From assembly GCA_041602035.1 (NCBI GenBank), contig JBFIHA010000005.1, forward strand, positions 1 through 64,000: a stretch of DNA of 64,000 bases, given 5' to 3'. This DNA comes from JAOTVV01 sp041602035 (GTDB lineage: Bacteria; Gemmatimonadota; Gemmatimonadetes; Gemmatimonadales; GWC2-71-9). Positions 17,327-25,724 of this stretch are shown here, one piece after another; the stretch's first letter is position 1; every line of letters starts with the position of its first letter. Made by a program: the position numbers and the translations under genes. A model generated the notes under the pieces. That model was not told the origin of the DNA. It saw only the letters and a program-made list of their open reading frames with translations, and did no database searches.

Positions 17327-18817
17327 CTACGGCACCGGCGGCGTCGGAAACCGGAGCGCCACGAGCGTCTTGTCGTTTTCCTGGTACAGCAGCTGGTCGC
17401 GCGCTGTGTCCGGTCGGTACGCGGGGGCGCGCTCGCGGAACCAGATCCGCCCAGCCTCCTGACCGCCCTCCAGCGCCACACGCACCACACTGTAGCCGGT
17501 CCGCCCCGTGGTGTCCGGATCTTCCGTGAGGAAGTACGCGTACTCCGAGCGGAACGTGGCGGTGCCAAACCTGGCGCTGAACACGCCGAAGCTCCCGCCC
17601 AGCACACCACTCACCTTCTCGAAGAAGCTCGCACCGGGTGCTTTGAAGTACCGGTGGTATGCCTGATTTCCGTCCGCATCGACGACGAACAGGTTTTGAC
17701 GGGCCGCGATCATCAGGCCGCCGTCGACCCAGAACATCCGCTCTGCGTGCTCCCCGCCGCCAAACGCGAGCGTGGCGAGTCCCAGCGTATCGCCGGTCGT
17801 GAGCGCCGCCACCAGCAAGCGGTCTTTGGACACCACGTAATACCGGTCGTCCACGATCGTGTACGCCACGCCATCCGTCTCGACCGTGAGCGGGGTAGAC
17901 CAGCGTGACTCACCCGTGGCGGGATCCAGCAGTGTCAGATACGCGCGGCCCGCCCTGACGACCAACCCGTACGGGCGCGCCAGCATGCGGGTCGCCTTGA
18001 CCGGAAACAGCGACGGGACTTCCCACAGCACGCGACCGTCCCTGGCGTCGATGCCAAGGAGTCCCTTGTCGCGCGGGATCACCAGCACGGAATCGACGAG
18101 CACCATAGCTGCGTGCTCCGTGGTGGACGGCACCCGTCGCCCGGCTAGCGCTTCCGCTCGCCAGAGCGTGCCCCCCGTCCGCATGTCCAGCCGCATCGGC
18201 CCATCGGGACTCAGGTAGACGATGAGCGTGGTGTCGGTGTCCGCGATGAGCGTCTGGAACTCGACGATGTCCGAGACGCCGGATGTGCCTGCGAATTTGG
18301 GGCTCTGCGTGAACAGGTCGTCCCGCTGCCACCGTAAGGATCCCGTCGACAACTGCACGGCCGCGAGTGAGCGGTCGCTGCTCGCCGTGCGCAGGAAGAC
18401 GAACAGAATGTCCTCGTTATCCGATCGGAAGTATCCGCGGATCTCCTGAAAGGGCGGCAGCGCGCTTCCGTCCCACAGCTGCCGGCCCGAGACCATGTCG
18501 AACGCGACGATCCGGTCCTTCCGATACGACAAGCCCGTCGTGGCGCCGCACGAGCCCCACGAGAGTCCCGCACCGACACTGGGCAGCTTGTCCAGTTGCC
18601 ACAGTGCCGCCCCGGTACTTGCGTCGAGGGCGATAAGCGCGTTCTTGGTGGTCAGGAGTTGTTCCGCGTCAGCGCAGTCGCGGAGATACTCGATTCTGGA
18701 CGGTGCGGTGTAGCGCCAGGCCGTGTCGGCCGGCGGTAACTGCTGTGCCTGGGTGGGGTGCTCGAGCACGGCGAGACCGATGCCGACGCCGAGTGCCACA
18801 ACGAGAAGACGAGACAT
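17327..18817 (-). CDS. Secreted PQQ-like (BamB-type) beta-propeller protein
   Basis: The product (496 residues from MSRLLVVALG) has a signal ending near PTQAQQ and repeated blades of the PQQ-like type: LIALDASTGAALWQLD, IVAFDMVSGRQLWDGS, LAAVQLSTGSLRWQRD, LLGIDARDGRVLWEVP, YLTLLDPATGESRWSTP and FVVDADGNQAYHR. The A-D-x-x-T-G-x-x-x-W blade core marks eight-bladed quinoprotein-like propellers. No PQQ-binding active-site Asp/Asn set is evident, so a binding or scaffold role is more likely than alcohol oxidation. The first two cysteines (RDCADAEQ, WGSCGA) may pair. It is downstream of adk on the same strand, about 100 bp away. Confidence 0.85.
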   Translation of the reverse strand: MSRLLVVALGVGIGLAVLEHPTQAQQLPPADTAWRYTAPSRIEYLRDCADAEQLLTTKNALIALDASTGAALWQLDKLPSVGAGLSWGSCGATTGLSYRKDRIVAFDMVSGRQLWDGSALPPFQEIRGYFRSDNEDILFVFLRTASSDRSLAAVQLSTGSLRWQRDDLFTQSPKFAGTSGVSDIVEFQTLIADTDTTLIVYLSPDGPMRLDMRTGGTLWRAEALAGRRVPSTTEHAAMVLVDSVLVIPRDKGLLGIDARDGRVLWEVPSLFPVKATRMLARPYGLVVRAGRAYLTLLDPATGESRWSTPLTVETDGVAYTIVDDRYYVVSKDRLLVAALTTGDTLGLATLAFGGGEHAERMFWVDGGLMIAARQNLFVVDADGNQAYHRYFKAPGASFFEKVSGVLGGSFGVFSARFGTATFRSEYAYFLTEDPDTTGRTGYSVVRVALEGGQEAGRIWFRERAPAYRPDTARDQLLYQENDKTLVALRFPTPPVP

Positions 18818-18921
18818 GAAGACACGCCTCACGGAGCCAAGAGGTGGACCTGCAACGCTGCAACACTCCTGGCGTCGATAATAATCGGGCGCTGGCGTGC
18901 TCCGCTATGGCCTCTAGGGTG

Positions 18922-19485
18922 TCACTCCCCGACGGCGCGCTTCACCTCCTCGGCAACCTCGTCTTCGCTGCCCGTACCGGACACGATCTTCAGGATGCCG
19001 AGTTCACGGTAGTACCCCACGACCGGCGCTGTCGACCGCCGATACGCATCGAGCCGACGCCGGGTTGCGTCGGTGGGGTCATCGGTTCGGGGCCCAGTGG
19101 AGGCCCTGAGCACCAGCCGTCGCACCAACTCCTCCTCGGGGACATCGAACAGCAGCACGACCTTACCGCCTTTGCCGTGCTCCGCGAGCAATCGGTCCAC
19201 GGCCTCCGCCTGCCGGATGCTGCGGGGAAAGCCGTCGAACACCACCCCACCTTCGGCATCGGCCCTGGTGAGTTGCTCCTCGACGAGTCGCATGATGATC
19301 TCGTCGGGCACCGGTGATCCTTGGTCCATGTACTGCTTGGCCTGCAGCCCCGGTTCGGTGGCCCGTCGGACTGCGTCGCTCAGCAGCTCGCCCGTGTCGA
19401 TCTTCGGGATGCCGAGCCGACGCGCGAGGATCGCCCCCTGCGTGCCTTTGCCCGAACCTGGGGGGCCGAGGAGGATGACGTTCAT
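18922..19485 (-). CDS. adk: Adenylate kinase (short-LID form)
   Basis: The 187-residue product has the P-loop GPPGSGKGTQ (residues 7-16), the AMP-binding IDTGELL and GFPRS segments, and a LID reduced to a short loop (RASTGPRTDDPTDATRRRL). The zinc or hydrogen-bonded LID domain of the ~215-residue forms is absent. The reaction is ATP + AMP to 2 ADP in the cytoplasm. I took the ATG at 19485, where the fold starts, although the frame is open further upstream. In many bacteria adk lies in the ribosomal spc operon after secY. Here it stands alone, so this may be a second copy. Confidence 0.92.
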   Translation of the reverse strand: MNVILLGPPGSGKGTQGAILARRLGIPKIDTGELLSDAVRRATEPGLQAKQYMDQGSPVPDEIIMRLVEEQLTRADAEGGVVFDGFPRSIRQAEAVDRLLAEHGKGGKVVLLFDVPEEELVRRLVLRASTGPRTDDPTDATRRRLDAYRRSTAPVVGYYRELGILKIVSGTGSEDEVAEEVKRAVGE

Positions 19486-19679
19486 ACGGTGCCGCTCGTC
19501 GTTAGGGACCATGGAGCCATAGGGTGTCGACTCCTTGGGGTCAAGGCGCGAGGTCACACTGTCGGAAGCGAGGCACCCCACGTTGAAGTCCGTCTCCAAA
19601 GGACGCATGGTTACGGTGAGGGTGTTGGGCAGGCCGCCCTCGAGTTCAGCGGTCAACGGTGCACCCAGGGAGGGCTACC

Positions 19680-20153
19680 ATGGCACTCGAGATCACTTCT
19701 TCGGCGTTTGCACCGGGCCAGGCCATCCCGTCGGAGTACACCTGCGACGGGGACGACGAGTCACCGCCCCTCTCATGGCAGGGACTCCCACCCGGCACCA
19801 AGAGCCTGGTACTCATCGTGGACGATCCGGACGCGCCGGACCCGGCGGCGCCCAAGATGACCTGGGTGCACTGGGTCCTGTACAATCTGCCTGCGTCAAC
19901 GACCGGCTTACCACGCGGGGCGCGACGGAACGACCTCCCGACGGGGACCAGAGAAGGTGTGAACGACTGGAAGCGCACTGGCTACGGCGGCCCGTGTCCG
20001 CCCGTCGGTCGCCATCGGTACTTCCACAAGCTGTACGCGATCGACGCAGTGCTCCCGGATCTGGGGACGCCCACGAAGGCGGCAGTGGAGCAGGCCATGG
20101 CCGGACATGTGCTCGCGAGCGCGGAGCTGGTGGGGACCTACGAACGCACGTAG
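19680..20153 (+). CDS. YbhB/YbcL-family (PEBP/Raf kinase inhibitor-like) protein
   Basis: The 157-residue product has the PEBP ligand-pocket motifs DPDAPDPAAPKMTWVHWVLYNLP and YGGPCPPVGRHRYFHKLYAID, and opens with ITSSAFAPGQAIPSEYTCDGDDESPPLSW, the usual start of bacterial YbhB proteins. Family members bind phosphate or anion-like ligands, and their physiological role in bacteria is not settled. A GGGAGG box precedes the ATG at 19680. The seven-codon upstream extension is unlikely. Divergent from adk. Confidence 0.92.
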   Translation: MALEITSSAFAPGQAIPSEYTCDGDDESPPLSWQGLPPGTKSLVLIVDDPDAPDPAAPKMTWVHWVLYNLPASTTGLPRGARRNDLPTGTREGVNDWKRTGYGGPCPPVGRHRYFHKLYAIDAVLPDLGTPTKAAVEQAMAGHVLASAELVGTYERT

Positions 20154-20209
20154 CCCGTAATTCCCGCATAACACCGCGTGGGATGCTGCCGTCTGAAGAG
20201 AGGGCCTGT

Positions 20210-20242
20210 CGGGTGGACGGGCTTGCGACGCCTGCCCACCCG
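20210..20242. terminator. Hairpin between convergent PEBP and SnoaL-like genes
   Basis: CGGGTGG (20210-20216) pairs with CCACCCG (20236-20242). Inside that, CGGGC (20218-20222) pairs with GCCTG (20230-20234) around a 7-base loop, with one A-C mismatch between the two helices. No T-run follows on either strand, so the call rests on position and stem strength. Confidence 0.5.
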
Positions 20243-20256
20243 CTAGGTGGCGACTG

Positions 20257-20700
20257 TTACATGCTGCTGTTCCAGATGTCCCGGTACAGCATCCACTTCC
20301 CGCCCACGTTCTTCCACACGGCGACATAGCGGCCGTGATCCCGGTGTGAGCCATCCGCGGCGGTCTCAACGAACCTGCCGACCTCGACCGCCATACCGTC
20401 ACCGGTCATAATCTCGAGCGGCTCGATCTTCATCTGTGATCCGCCGGTGGCTGCGAGCGCCGCCATCATCGCTTCTTGAATTGCGGCACGCCCCTTCGCC
20501 GGCTCGGCGCCCGGCGCCATGACGACGGCATCGTCGGCGTAGAGGGCGGCAATGCCGGCTGCGTCACCCGCGTTCCACGCGGCGGCCCAGGCCGCACTGC
20601 CCCGATGGATAGCGGCCTCAGCGTCCGAGGCCTTTTGCCCCAGCGCCGACGACGGGAGGAGGAGAAGTGCCCCGCACAGGAGGGATACGACTGAGCGCAT
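20257..20700 (-). CDS. Secreted SnoaL-like/DUF4440 (NTF2-fold) protein
   Basis: The 147-residue product has a signal ending near SALGQ (about residue 22). An NTF2-like cone fold of the DUF4440/SgcJ type follows: AAIHRGSAAWAAAWNAGDAAGIAALYADDAVVMAPGAEPAKGR. The motif (W)NAGD...ALYADDA is typical. The closing strands RYVAVWKNVGGKWMLYRDIWN are also typical. Such domains bind small ligands or catalyse simple isomerisations. With no neighbour pathway visible, the role is unknown. Related proteins are encoded at 31304-31765 and 40990-41457. Confidence 0.82.
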   Translation of the reverse strand: MRSVVSLLCGALLLLPSSALGQKASDAEAAIHRGSAAWAAAWNAGDAAGIAALYADDAVVMAPGAEPAKGRAAIQEAMMAALAATGGSQMKIEPLEIMTGDGMAVEVGRFVETAADGSHRDHGRYVAVWKNVGGKWMLYRDIWNSSM

Positions 20701-20933
20701 ACGGGTGTCTCCGATGCAAAGGTGAACGCGCGATTCCACCCGCGAACCACCGCACCCGCCGCAGCGCGCAGTGCAAGAACTACACGCTCGGGCGCATCTG
20801 TCAACGGCAGAGCCTACCACCCACGTGCACCGTGCACGATTTGTGTCGGAGGGTCCCTGACGCTATTGACAATGGGACGCAGGGATACCACCCGAGACCG
20901 ACGTGACAACCGCACCGTCCAGAGGGTCCCCGC

Positions 20934-22151
20934 ATGGCGCGTTCGAGTCCCGTCAGACCCTACCACGTGATGCTGAAGCCACACGGGGCCATTTGCGACC
21001 TCGACTGCGCCTACTGCTACTACCTCGACAAAGAAGACCTGTATCCCGGATCGACCTTCCGGATGTCGGAGGAGATCCTCGACAGTTTTACCCGTCAGTA
21101 CCTCACGAGCCAGGAGTCACCGGAAATCGTGTTCGGATGGCAGGGCGGCGAGCCGACCCTCATGGGGCTCGATTTCTTCCGCCGCGCAGTTGCGGCCCAG
21201 GCACGACACCGACCGGTCCACACCAGGATCCTCAACACGCTCCAGACCAACGGCGTGAGCCTGACCGACGAATGGTGCGAGTTCTTCCTGAAGCACGACT
21301 TCCTGGTGGGGATCAGCCTGGACGGTCCCGCACCCTTGCACGATGCCTACCGCGTGGACAAGGGCGGAAAGCCCACGTTCGAGCGTGTGATGCGGGGCGT
21401 CGAGCTGCTGCGCCGGCATGGCGTCGCGTTCAACGTCCTGACCACCGTCCACGCCGCCAACGCCGACCACTCACTCGAGGTCTACCGCTTCCTGCGCGAC
21501 GACGTGAAGACCCGGTTCATCCAGTTCATTCCGGTGGTCGAGCCGCGGGGCGAGGGCAACGCCTCGGCGCGCTCGGTCACCGGACCGGCCTATGGGGTGT
21601 TCCTGCGCACGATCTTCGACGAGTGGCTGCACTACGACGTAGGTCGGATATTCGTCCAGCTTTTCGACGTGGCACTCGCCGCGTGGGTGGGACAGCCGGC
21701 GGGCCTGTGCGTGTTCGAGGAGACGTGCGGGAACGCGCTGGCGCTCGAGCACAACGGCGATTTGTACTCGTGCGACCACTTCGTGGAGCCAACCTATCGG
21801 CTGGGCAACATCCGGGAGCGGACGTTGCCGGTCCTAGTGAGCGGCGAGGCCCAGCGCGCATTCGGACGGGCCAAGAAAGGCACGTTGCCCGTCTACTGTG
21901 GGGCGTGCGAGGTCCGCTTCGTGTGCAACGGTGGCTGCCCTAAGAATCGCTTCATCGCGACGCCCGACGGCGAGTCCGGTCTCAACTGGCTGTGTGAGGG
22001 CTACCGCGCGTTCTTCAACCACATCCGCCCAGCCATGGAACACATGACAGACGCGCTGCGGCGCAGGCAGCCGCCAGCGGGGATCATGAAGCTGCTTGCG
22101 ACCGGCGACGACCCAGTCCTCACCGAAGCCTACGGAGCCGGTGCCGCATGA
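20934..22151 (+). CDS. Anaerobic sulfatase-maturating enzyme (radical SAM/SPASM)
   Basis: The 405-residue product has the radical SAM cluster motif C-x3-C-x2-C at residues 21-28 (CDLDCAYC), the GGEPTL motif for SAM, and two C-terminal SPASM cysteine groups (GLCVFEETCGN...YSCDHF and YCGACEVRFVCNGGCPKNRF) for two auxiliary 4Fe-4S clusters. This set defines anSME, which oxidises the active-site Cys or Ser of sulfatases to formylglycine in the cytoplasm before export. The next gene starts in an ATGA overlap with its stop, and two sulfatases follow, so its targets are almost certainly those. A TTGACA at 20866 has no good -10 partner. Confidence 0.95.
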   Translation: MARSSPVRPYHVMLKPHGAICDLDCAYCYYLDKEDLYPGSTFRMSEEILDSFTRQYLTSQESPEIVFGWQGGEPTLMGLDFFRRAVAAQARHRPVHTRILNTLQTNGVSLTDEWCEFFLKHDFLVGISLDGPAPLHDAYRVDKGGKPTFERVMRGVELLRRHGVAFNVLTTVHAANADHSLEVYRFLRDDVKTRFIQFIPVVEPRGEGNASARSVTGPAYGVFLRTIFDEWLHYDVGRIFVQLFDVALAAWVGQPAGLCVFEETCGNALALEHNGDLYSCDHFVEPTYRLGNIRERTLPVLVSGEAQRAFGRAKKGTLPVYCGACEVRFVCNGGCPKNRFIATPDGESGLNWLCEGYRAFFNHIRPAMEHMTDALRRRQPPAGIMKLLATGDDPVLTEAYGAGAA

Positions 22152-24106
22152 CCCCAACGAGGCGGGACTTCCTTCGACAGCTCGGCGCCGCCGGGATGGC
22201 ACTCGGCGCCACGGGATCCCTCACCGCGTGCGTCACCGCTCGCCACTCGCCCAATATCGTACTGATCTTCACGGACGATCAGGGGTACGGCGACGTCGGC
22301 GTGTTCGGGGCCAGGGGCTTCACCACACCCCACCTCGACCGGTTGGCCGCGGAAGGCATGCGCTTCACCGATTTCTACGCCTCCCAAGCCGTGTGTTCGG
22401 CCTCGCGGGCCTCGCTGCTCACGGGATGCTACGCGGAACGGGTCTCGATCCGCGGTGCACTCGGGCCGCACGCGCCGGTGGGTCTCAACCCGGACGAGAC
22501 GACCATCGCGGAGATGGTGAAGCCGCTGGGGTACGCCACGGGTGCCTTTGGAAAATGGCACCTGGGGGATGCCGAGGAGTTCCTGCCGCTGCGTCACGGC
22601 TTCGACGAGTATCTGGGTCTCCCATACTCCAATGACATGTGGCCCGTCGACTACGACGGCAACCCGATCGAGAGCGGCAACAAGGCCACGTATCCGCCGC
22701 TGCCCCTGATCGACGGCGACGTGCTCCTCGAGACGGTCGACGATCTCAGCGAGCAGGATCAGCTGACCACGCGCTACGCGATGCGCGCGGTGGACTTCGT
22801 CGACCGGAATGCCGGCCGGCCGTTCTTCCTGTATCTCGCGCACTCCATGCCGCATGTTCCCCTGGGCGTCTCCCAGCGGTTCCGCGGTAGGAGCGAGCAG
22901 GGCATGTACGGTGACGTCATCGAGGAAATCGACTGGTCCGTCGGGCAGGTCCTCGATGCGCTCGACCGCAACGGCCTGACCGACCGCACGCTCGTCATCT
23001 TTACCAGCGACAACGGTCCCTGGCTCAACTACGGCAATCATGCCGGTTCGACCGGCGATCTTCGCGAAGGGAAGGGCACGGCGTTCGAGGGGGGACCGCG
23101 GGTGCCGGCCATTATGCGGTGGCCAGGACGGATCGCGCCCGGCTCGGTATCCCGTCGCGTGGCATCGACGATCGACATCCTCCCGACGGTGGCGGCCGTC
23201 ACCGGCGCCGCGCTTCCCGATCTGCCGATCGACGGTGTGAGCCTGCTCCCACTGCTCGAGGGTGACGAGAGCGCCACCCCGCGCAACGTGTTCCTGTACT
23301 ACTACGTCGGCGAGCTGCGCGCCGTCCGCGAAGGGAAGTGGAAGCGTGTCTTCGAACACGTCACCCGCTCGTACGTGGGCGTGGAGCCCGGCAGGGACGG
23401 GCATCCCGGCCCGTACGCGTTCCCGCGGGTTCCCTCGGCCCTGTACGATCTCGACATCGATGTCGCCGAGACGACCGACGTGTCGGCGGAACATCCCGAG
23501 ATCGTCGCCCGCCTCGACGCCATCGCCGAGCAGGCACGGTCGGCCCTAGGAGATCGTCTCCAGGATCGGGAAGGATCGGAAGTCCGGCCGCCGGGTCGAG
23601 TCCGGTTTCCGAGACCCCACACCGTCTCGCATGCCGCGGTCGGAGCCGGGGTGACCCTCGCGACCGAACCGAGCCCTCGGTACGCGGGCATCGATACCGG
23701 TGTGCTGACGGACGGGCGGCTCGGCAGCCGGGACTTTGCGGACGGCCAGTGGCTGGGGTTTCAGGGGAGGACACTCGATGCCGTCGTGGACCTCGGCGCG
23801 CCCCGCACGATCCGCAGCATCGCCCTTGACTGCATGCAAGCCCAGCGACCCTGGATCTTCCTCCCTGCCGCCATCGAGTTCAGCACTTCCGTGGACGGCG
23901 CGAGGTGGGATGTGGTGGCTCGCCGGGAGCAGCGGGCGGAACGCGCCGAAGAGGTCAAAGCCAGCGCCATCACGGTCCCGGTGGAGGGTGGCCAGGCACG
24001 GTACGTACGGGTCGTCGCTCAGCCGGTCGATCCACTCCCCGCCTGGCATCCCGGTGCCGGTCGGCCGGGATGGCTCTTCGTAGACGAGATCATCGTGGAG
24101 GCATGA
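22148..24106 (+). CDS. TAT-exported type I sulfatase with C-terminal discoidin-like domain
   Basis: The 652-residue product starts with a twin-arginine signal (TRRDFLR). The alkaline-phosphatase-fold sulfatase domain opens NIVLIFTDDQGYGD, with metal Asp residues. Residues 83-87 are CSASR, the formylglycine motif C-x-(P/A)-S-R with Ala in place of the commoner Pro, followed by SLLTG. GKWHLGD and SDNGPW supply further active-site residues. The last ~170 residues form a beta-sandwich like F5/8 type C (CBM32-like) modules (VLTDGRL, LGAPRTIRSI, VDGARWDVVA, YVRVV), suggesting it docks on a glycan. It hydrolyses sulfate esters, probably of a polysaccharide. Translation is coupled to the maturase gene. 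Confidence 0.93.
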   Translation: MTPTRRDFLRQLGAAGMALGATGSLTACVTARHSPNIVLIFTDDQGYGDVGVFGARGFTTPHLDRLAAEGMRFTDFYASQAVCSASRASLLTGCYAERVSIRGALGPHAPVGLNPDETTIAEMVKPLGYATGAFGKWHLGDAEEFLPLRHGFDEYLGLPYSNDMWPVDYDGNPIESGNKATYPPLPLIDGDVLLETVDDLSEQDQLTTRYAMRAVDFVDRNAGRPFFLYLAHSMPHVPLGVSQRFRGRSEQGMYGDVIEEIDWSVGQVLDALDRNGLTDRTLVIFTSDNGPWLNYGNHAGSTGDLREGKGTAFEGGPRVPAIMRWPGRIAPGSVSRRVASTIDILPTVAAVTGAALPDLPIDGVSLLPLLEGDESATPRNVFLYYYVGELRAVREGKWKRVFEHVTRSYVGVEPGRDGHPGPYAFPRVPSALYDLDIDVAETTDVSAEHPEIVARLDAIAEQARSALGDRLQDREGSEVRPPGRVRFPRPHTVSHAAVGAGVTLATEPSPRYAGIDTGVLTDGRLGSRDFADGQWLGFQGRTLDAVVDLGAPRTIRSIALDCMQAQRPWIFLPAAIEFSTSVDGARWDVVARREQRAERAEEVKASAITVPVEGGQARYVRVVAQPVDPLPAWHPGAGRPGWLFVDEIIVEA

Positions 24107-24107
24107 A

Positions 24108-25697
24108 ATGAGTGGCGATCGAATCAGCCGACGAGAAGCGATCGGGAAGGTGGCGCGGGCCGGCGCGGGGTTCTACGCCCTCAGCACCCTTCCCCTCCTC
24201 GCTCGGTGTGCGTCGGGTCTCGGGCGCCCCAACATCCTGTTCATCTTCAGCGACGATCACGCGCCGCAGGCCATCTCGGCATACGGCTCCCAGATCAATC
24301 GGACGCCCAACATCGACCGCATCGCAAACGAGGGCGTGATCTTTCTCAATAGCTTCTGTACCAACTCGATCTGCGCTCCGAGCCGCGCCGTCATTCTGAC
24401 GGGCAAGCATAGCCACGCAAACGGCAAGATCGACAACGGCGGCGATCCCTTCGATATGACGCAACCGACGTTCAACAAGGTGCTACAGGAGGTCGGGTAC
24501 CAGACGGCGATCATCGGCAAGTGGCATCTCCGTGTCGACCCGGCCGGCTTCGACCACTGGGAGGTGCTGCCGGGCCAGGGCCGCTATTACAACCCGGACT
24601 TTCGCACGCCGACCGGCACCGTGCGCTACGACGGGTATGTGACCGACGTCATCACGGACCTCTCATTGGAGTGGCTGCGGCAGGCCCGCGATCCCGACCG
24701 ACCCTTCCTGCTCATGAGTCAGCACAAGGCACCGCATCGCAACTGGATGCCTGGCCCCGACCACCTCTACACGTACGAGGACGTGGATATTCCGGAGCCC
24801 GCGACGCTGTTCGACGACTACGCCAACCGCGCGAGCCCCGCGGCCGACACGGAAATGACCATCGCCGAGCACATGCTGCCGGCCTACGACCTCAAGATCA
24901 CCCCGGCCGCCGCTGCGAACGAACAAGACGCGCGTTGGTGGGCCGGCGAGTGGGGTCGTATGAACGAGGTACAGCAAGCCGCATGGGAAACCGCGTATGG
25001 CCCTCGCAACGATGCCTTCTTCGCGTCGAACCTCGAAGGTGAAGCGCTCGTGCGGTACTACTACCAGCGCTACATCAAGGACTACCTACGGTGTATCGCA
25101 TCGGTCGACGACAACGTGGGACAGATCCTGGAGTATCTCGACGAAAGCGGCCTTGCCGACAACACGCTCGTGATCTACTGCTCGGACCAAGGGTTCTATC
25201 TCGGCGAGCACGGCTGGTACGACAAGCGCTGGATGTACGAGGAGTCGCTACGGATGCCGTTCGTGGCGCGCTGGCCCGCCCGCATCGCGCCGGGAACCCG
25301 GGTGCCGCAGATGATCCAAAACATCGATTACGCACCGACGTTCCTCGCGATGGCCGGTGCGAACCTCCCCACCGACCTCCACGGTGCGTCGTTGCTCGAC
25401 CTGATGGCCGGACGACCACCCACCAGTTGGCGAGCCAGCATCTACTACCACTATTACGAATATCCCGAGCCGCACCGGGTCGCACCGCACTATGGCGTCC
25501 GCACCGAGCGGCACAAGCTGGTCTACTACTACCAGACGCAGGAGTGGGAGCTGTTCGACCTCGTGGCCGACCCGTCCGAGACGCGGAGCCTGTACGGCGA
25601 TCCCGGCTCCGCGAGCACCGCGGCGGACTTGAAACGCGAACTTCGCCGATTGCGGGCCGTGTACGCGGACACGACCGGGCCGGATTTCTCGGATTGA
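24108..25697 (+). CDS. TAT-exported type I sulfatase
   Basis: The 529-residue product has an SRREAIGKVA twin-arginine signal. Its sulfatase domain opens NILFIFSDDHAPQAI and carries the formylglycine motif CAPSR at residues 89-93 (then AVILTG). GKWHLR, the SDQGFYLGEHG motif with metal Asp and Gln, and a C-terminal DUF4976-type cap (ERHKLVYYYQTQEWELFDLVADPSETRSLYG) follow. The layout resembles N-acetylglucosamine-6-sulfatase and mucin-desulfating S1 enzymes, which is a guess about substrate. It starts 1 bp after the previous stop, so it is the third gene of the maturase operon. Confidence 0.93.
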   Translation: MSGDRISRREAIGKVARAGAGFYALSTLPLLARCASGLGRPNILFIFSDDHAPQAISAYGSQINRTPNIDRIANEGVIFLNSFCTNSICAPSRAVILTGKHSHANGKIDNGGDPFDMTQPTFNKVLQEVGYQTAIIGKWHLRVDPAGFDHWEVLPGQGRYYNPDFRTPTGTVRYDGYVTDVITDLSLEWLRQARDPDRPFLLMSQHKAPHRNWMPGPDHLYTYEDVDIPEPATLFDDYANRASPAADTEMTIAEHMLPAYDLKITPAAAANEQDARWWAGEWGRMNEVQQAAWETAYGPRNDAFFASNLEGEALVRYYYQRYIKDYLRCIASVDDNVGQILEYLDESGLADNTLVIYCSDQGFYLGEHGWYDKRWMYEESLRMPFVARWPARIAPGTRVPQMIQNIDYAPTFLAMAGANLPTDLHGASLLDLMAGRPPTSWRASIYYHYYEYPEPHRVAPHYGVRTERHKLVYYYQTQEWELFDLVADPSETRSLYGDPGSASTAADLKRELRRLRAVYADTTGPDFSD

Positions 25698-25724
25698 CCC
25701 AAGGTCCTCCCGGATGGGAGACGC

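Noticed and set aside
20866..20893. TTGACA upstream of the sulfatase maturase
   Set aside because: A perfect -35 hexamer, but no acceptable -10 at 16-18 bp (nearest GATACC at 15 bp), so not called a promoter.
22130..23494. 454-codon frame antisense to the first sulfatase
   Set aside because: No similarity or signal; a codon-bias shadow of the sulfatase frame.
25700..25724. Short inverted repeat CTCCC/GGGAG between convergent sulfatases
   Set aside because: Only a 5-bp stem, no U-tract; not enough for a terminator.
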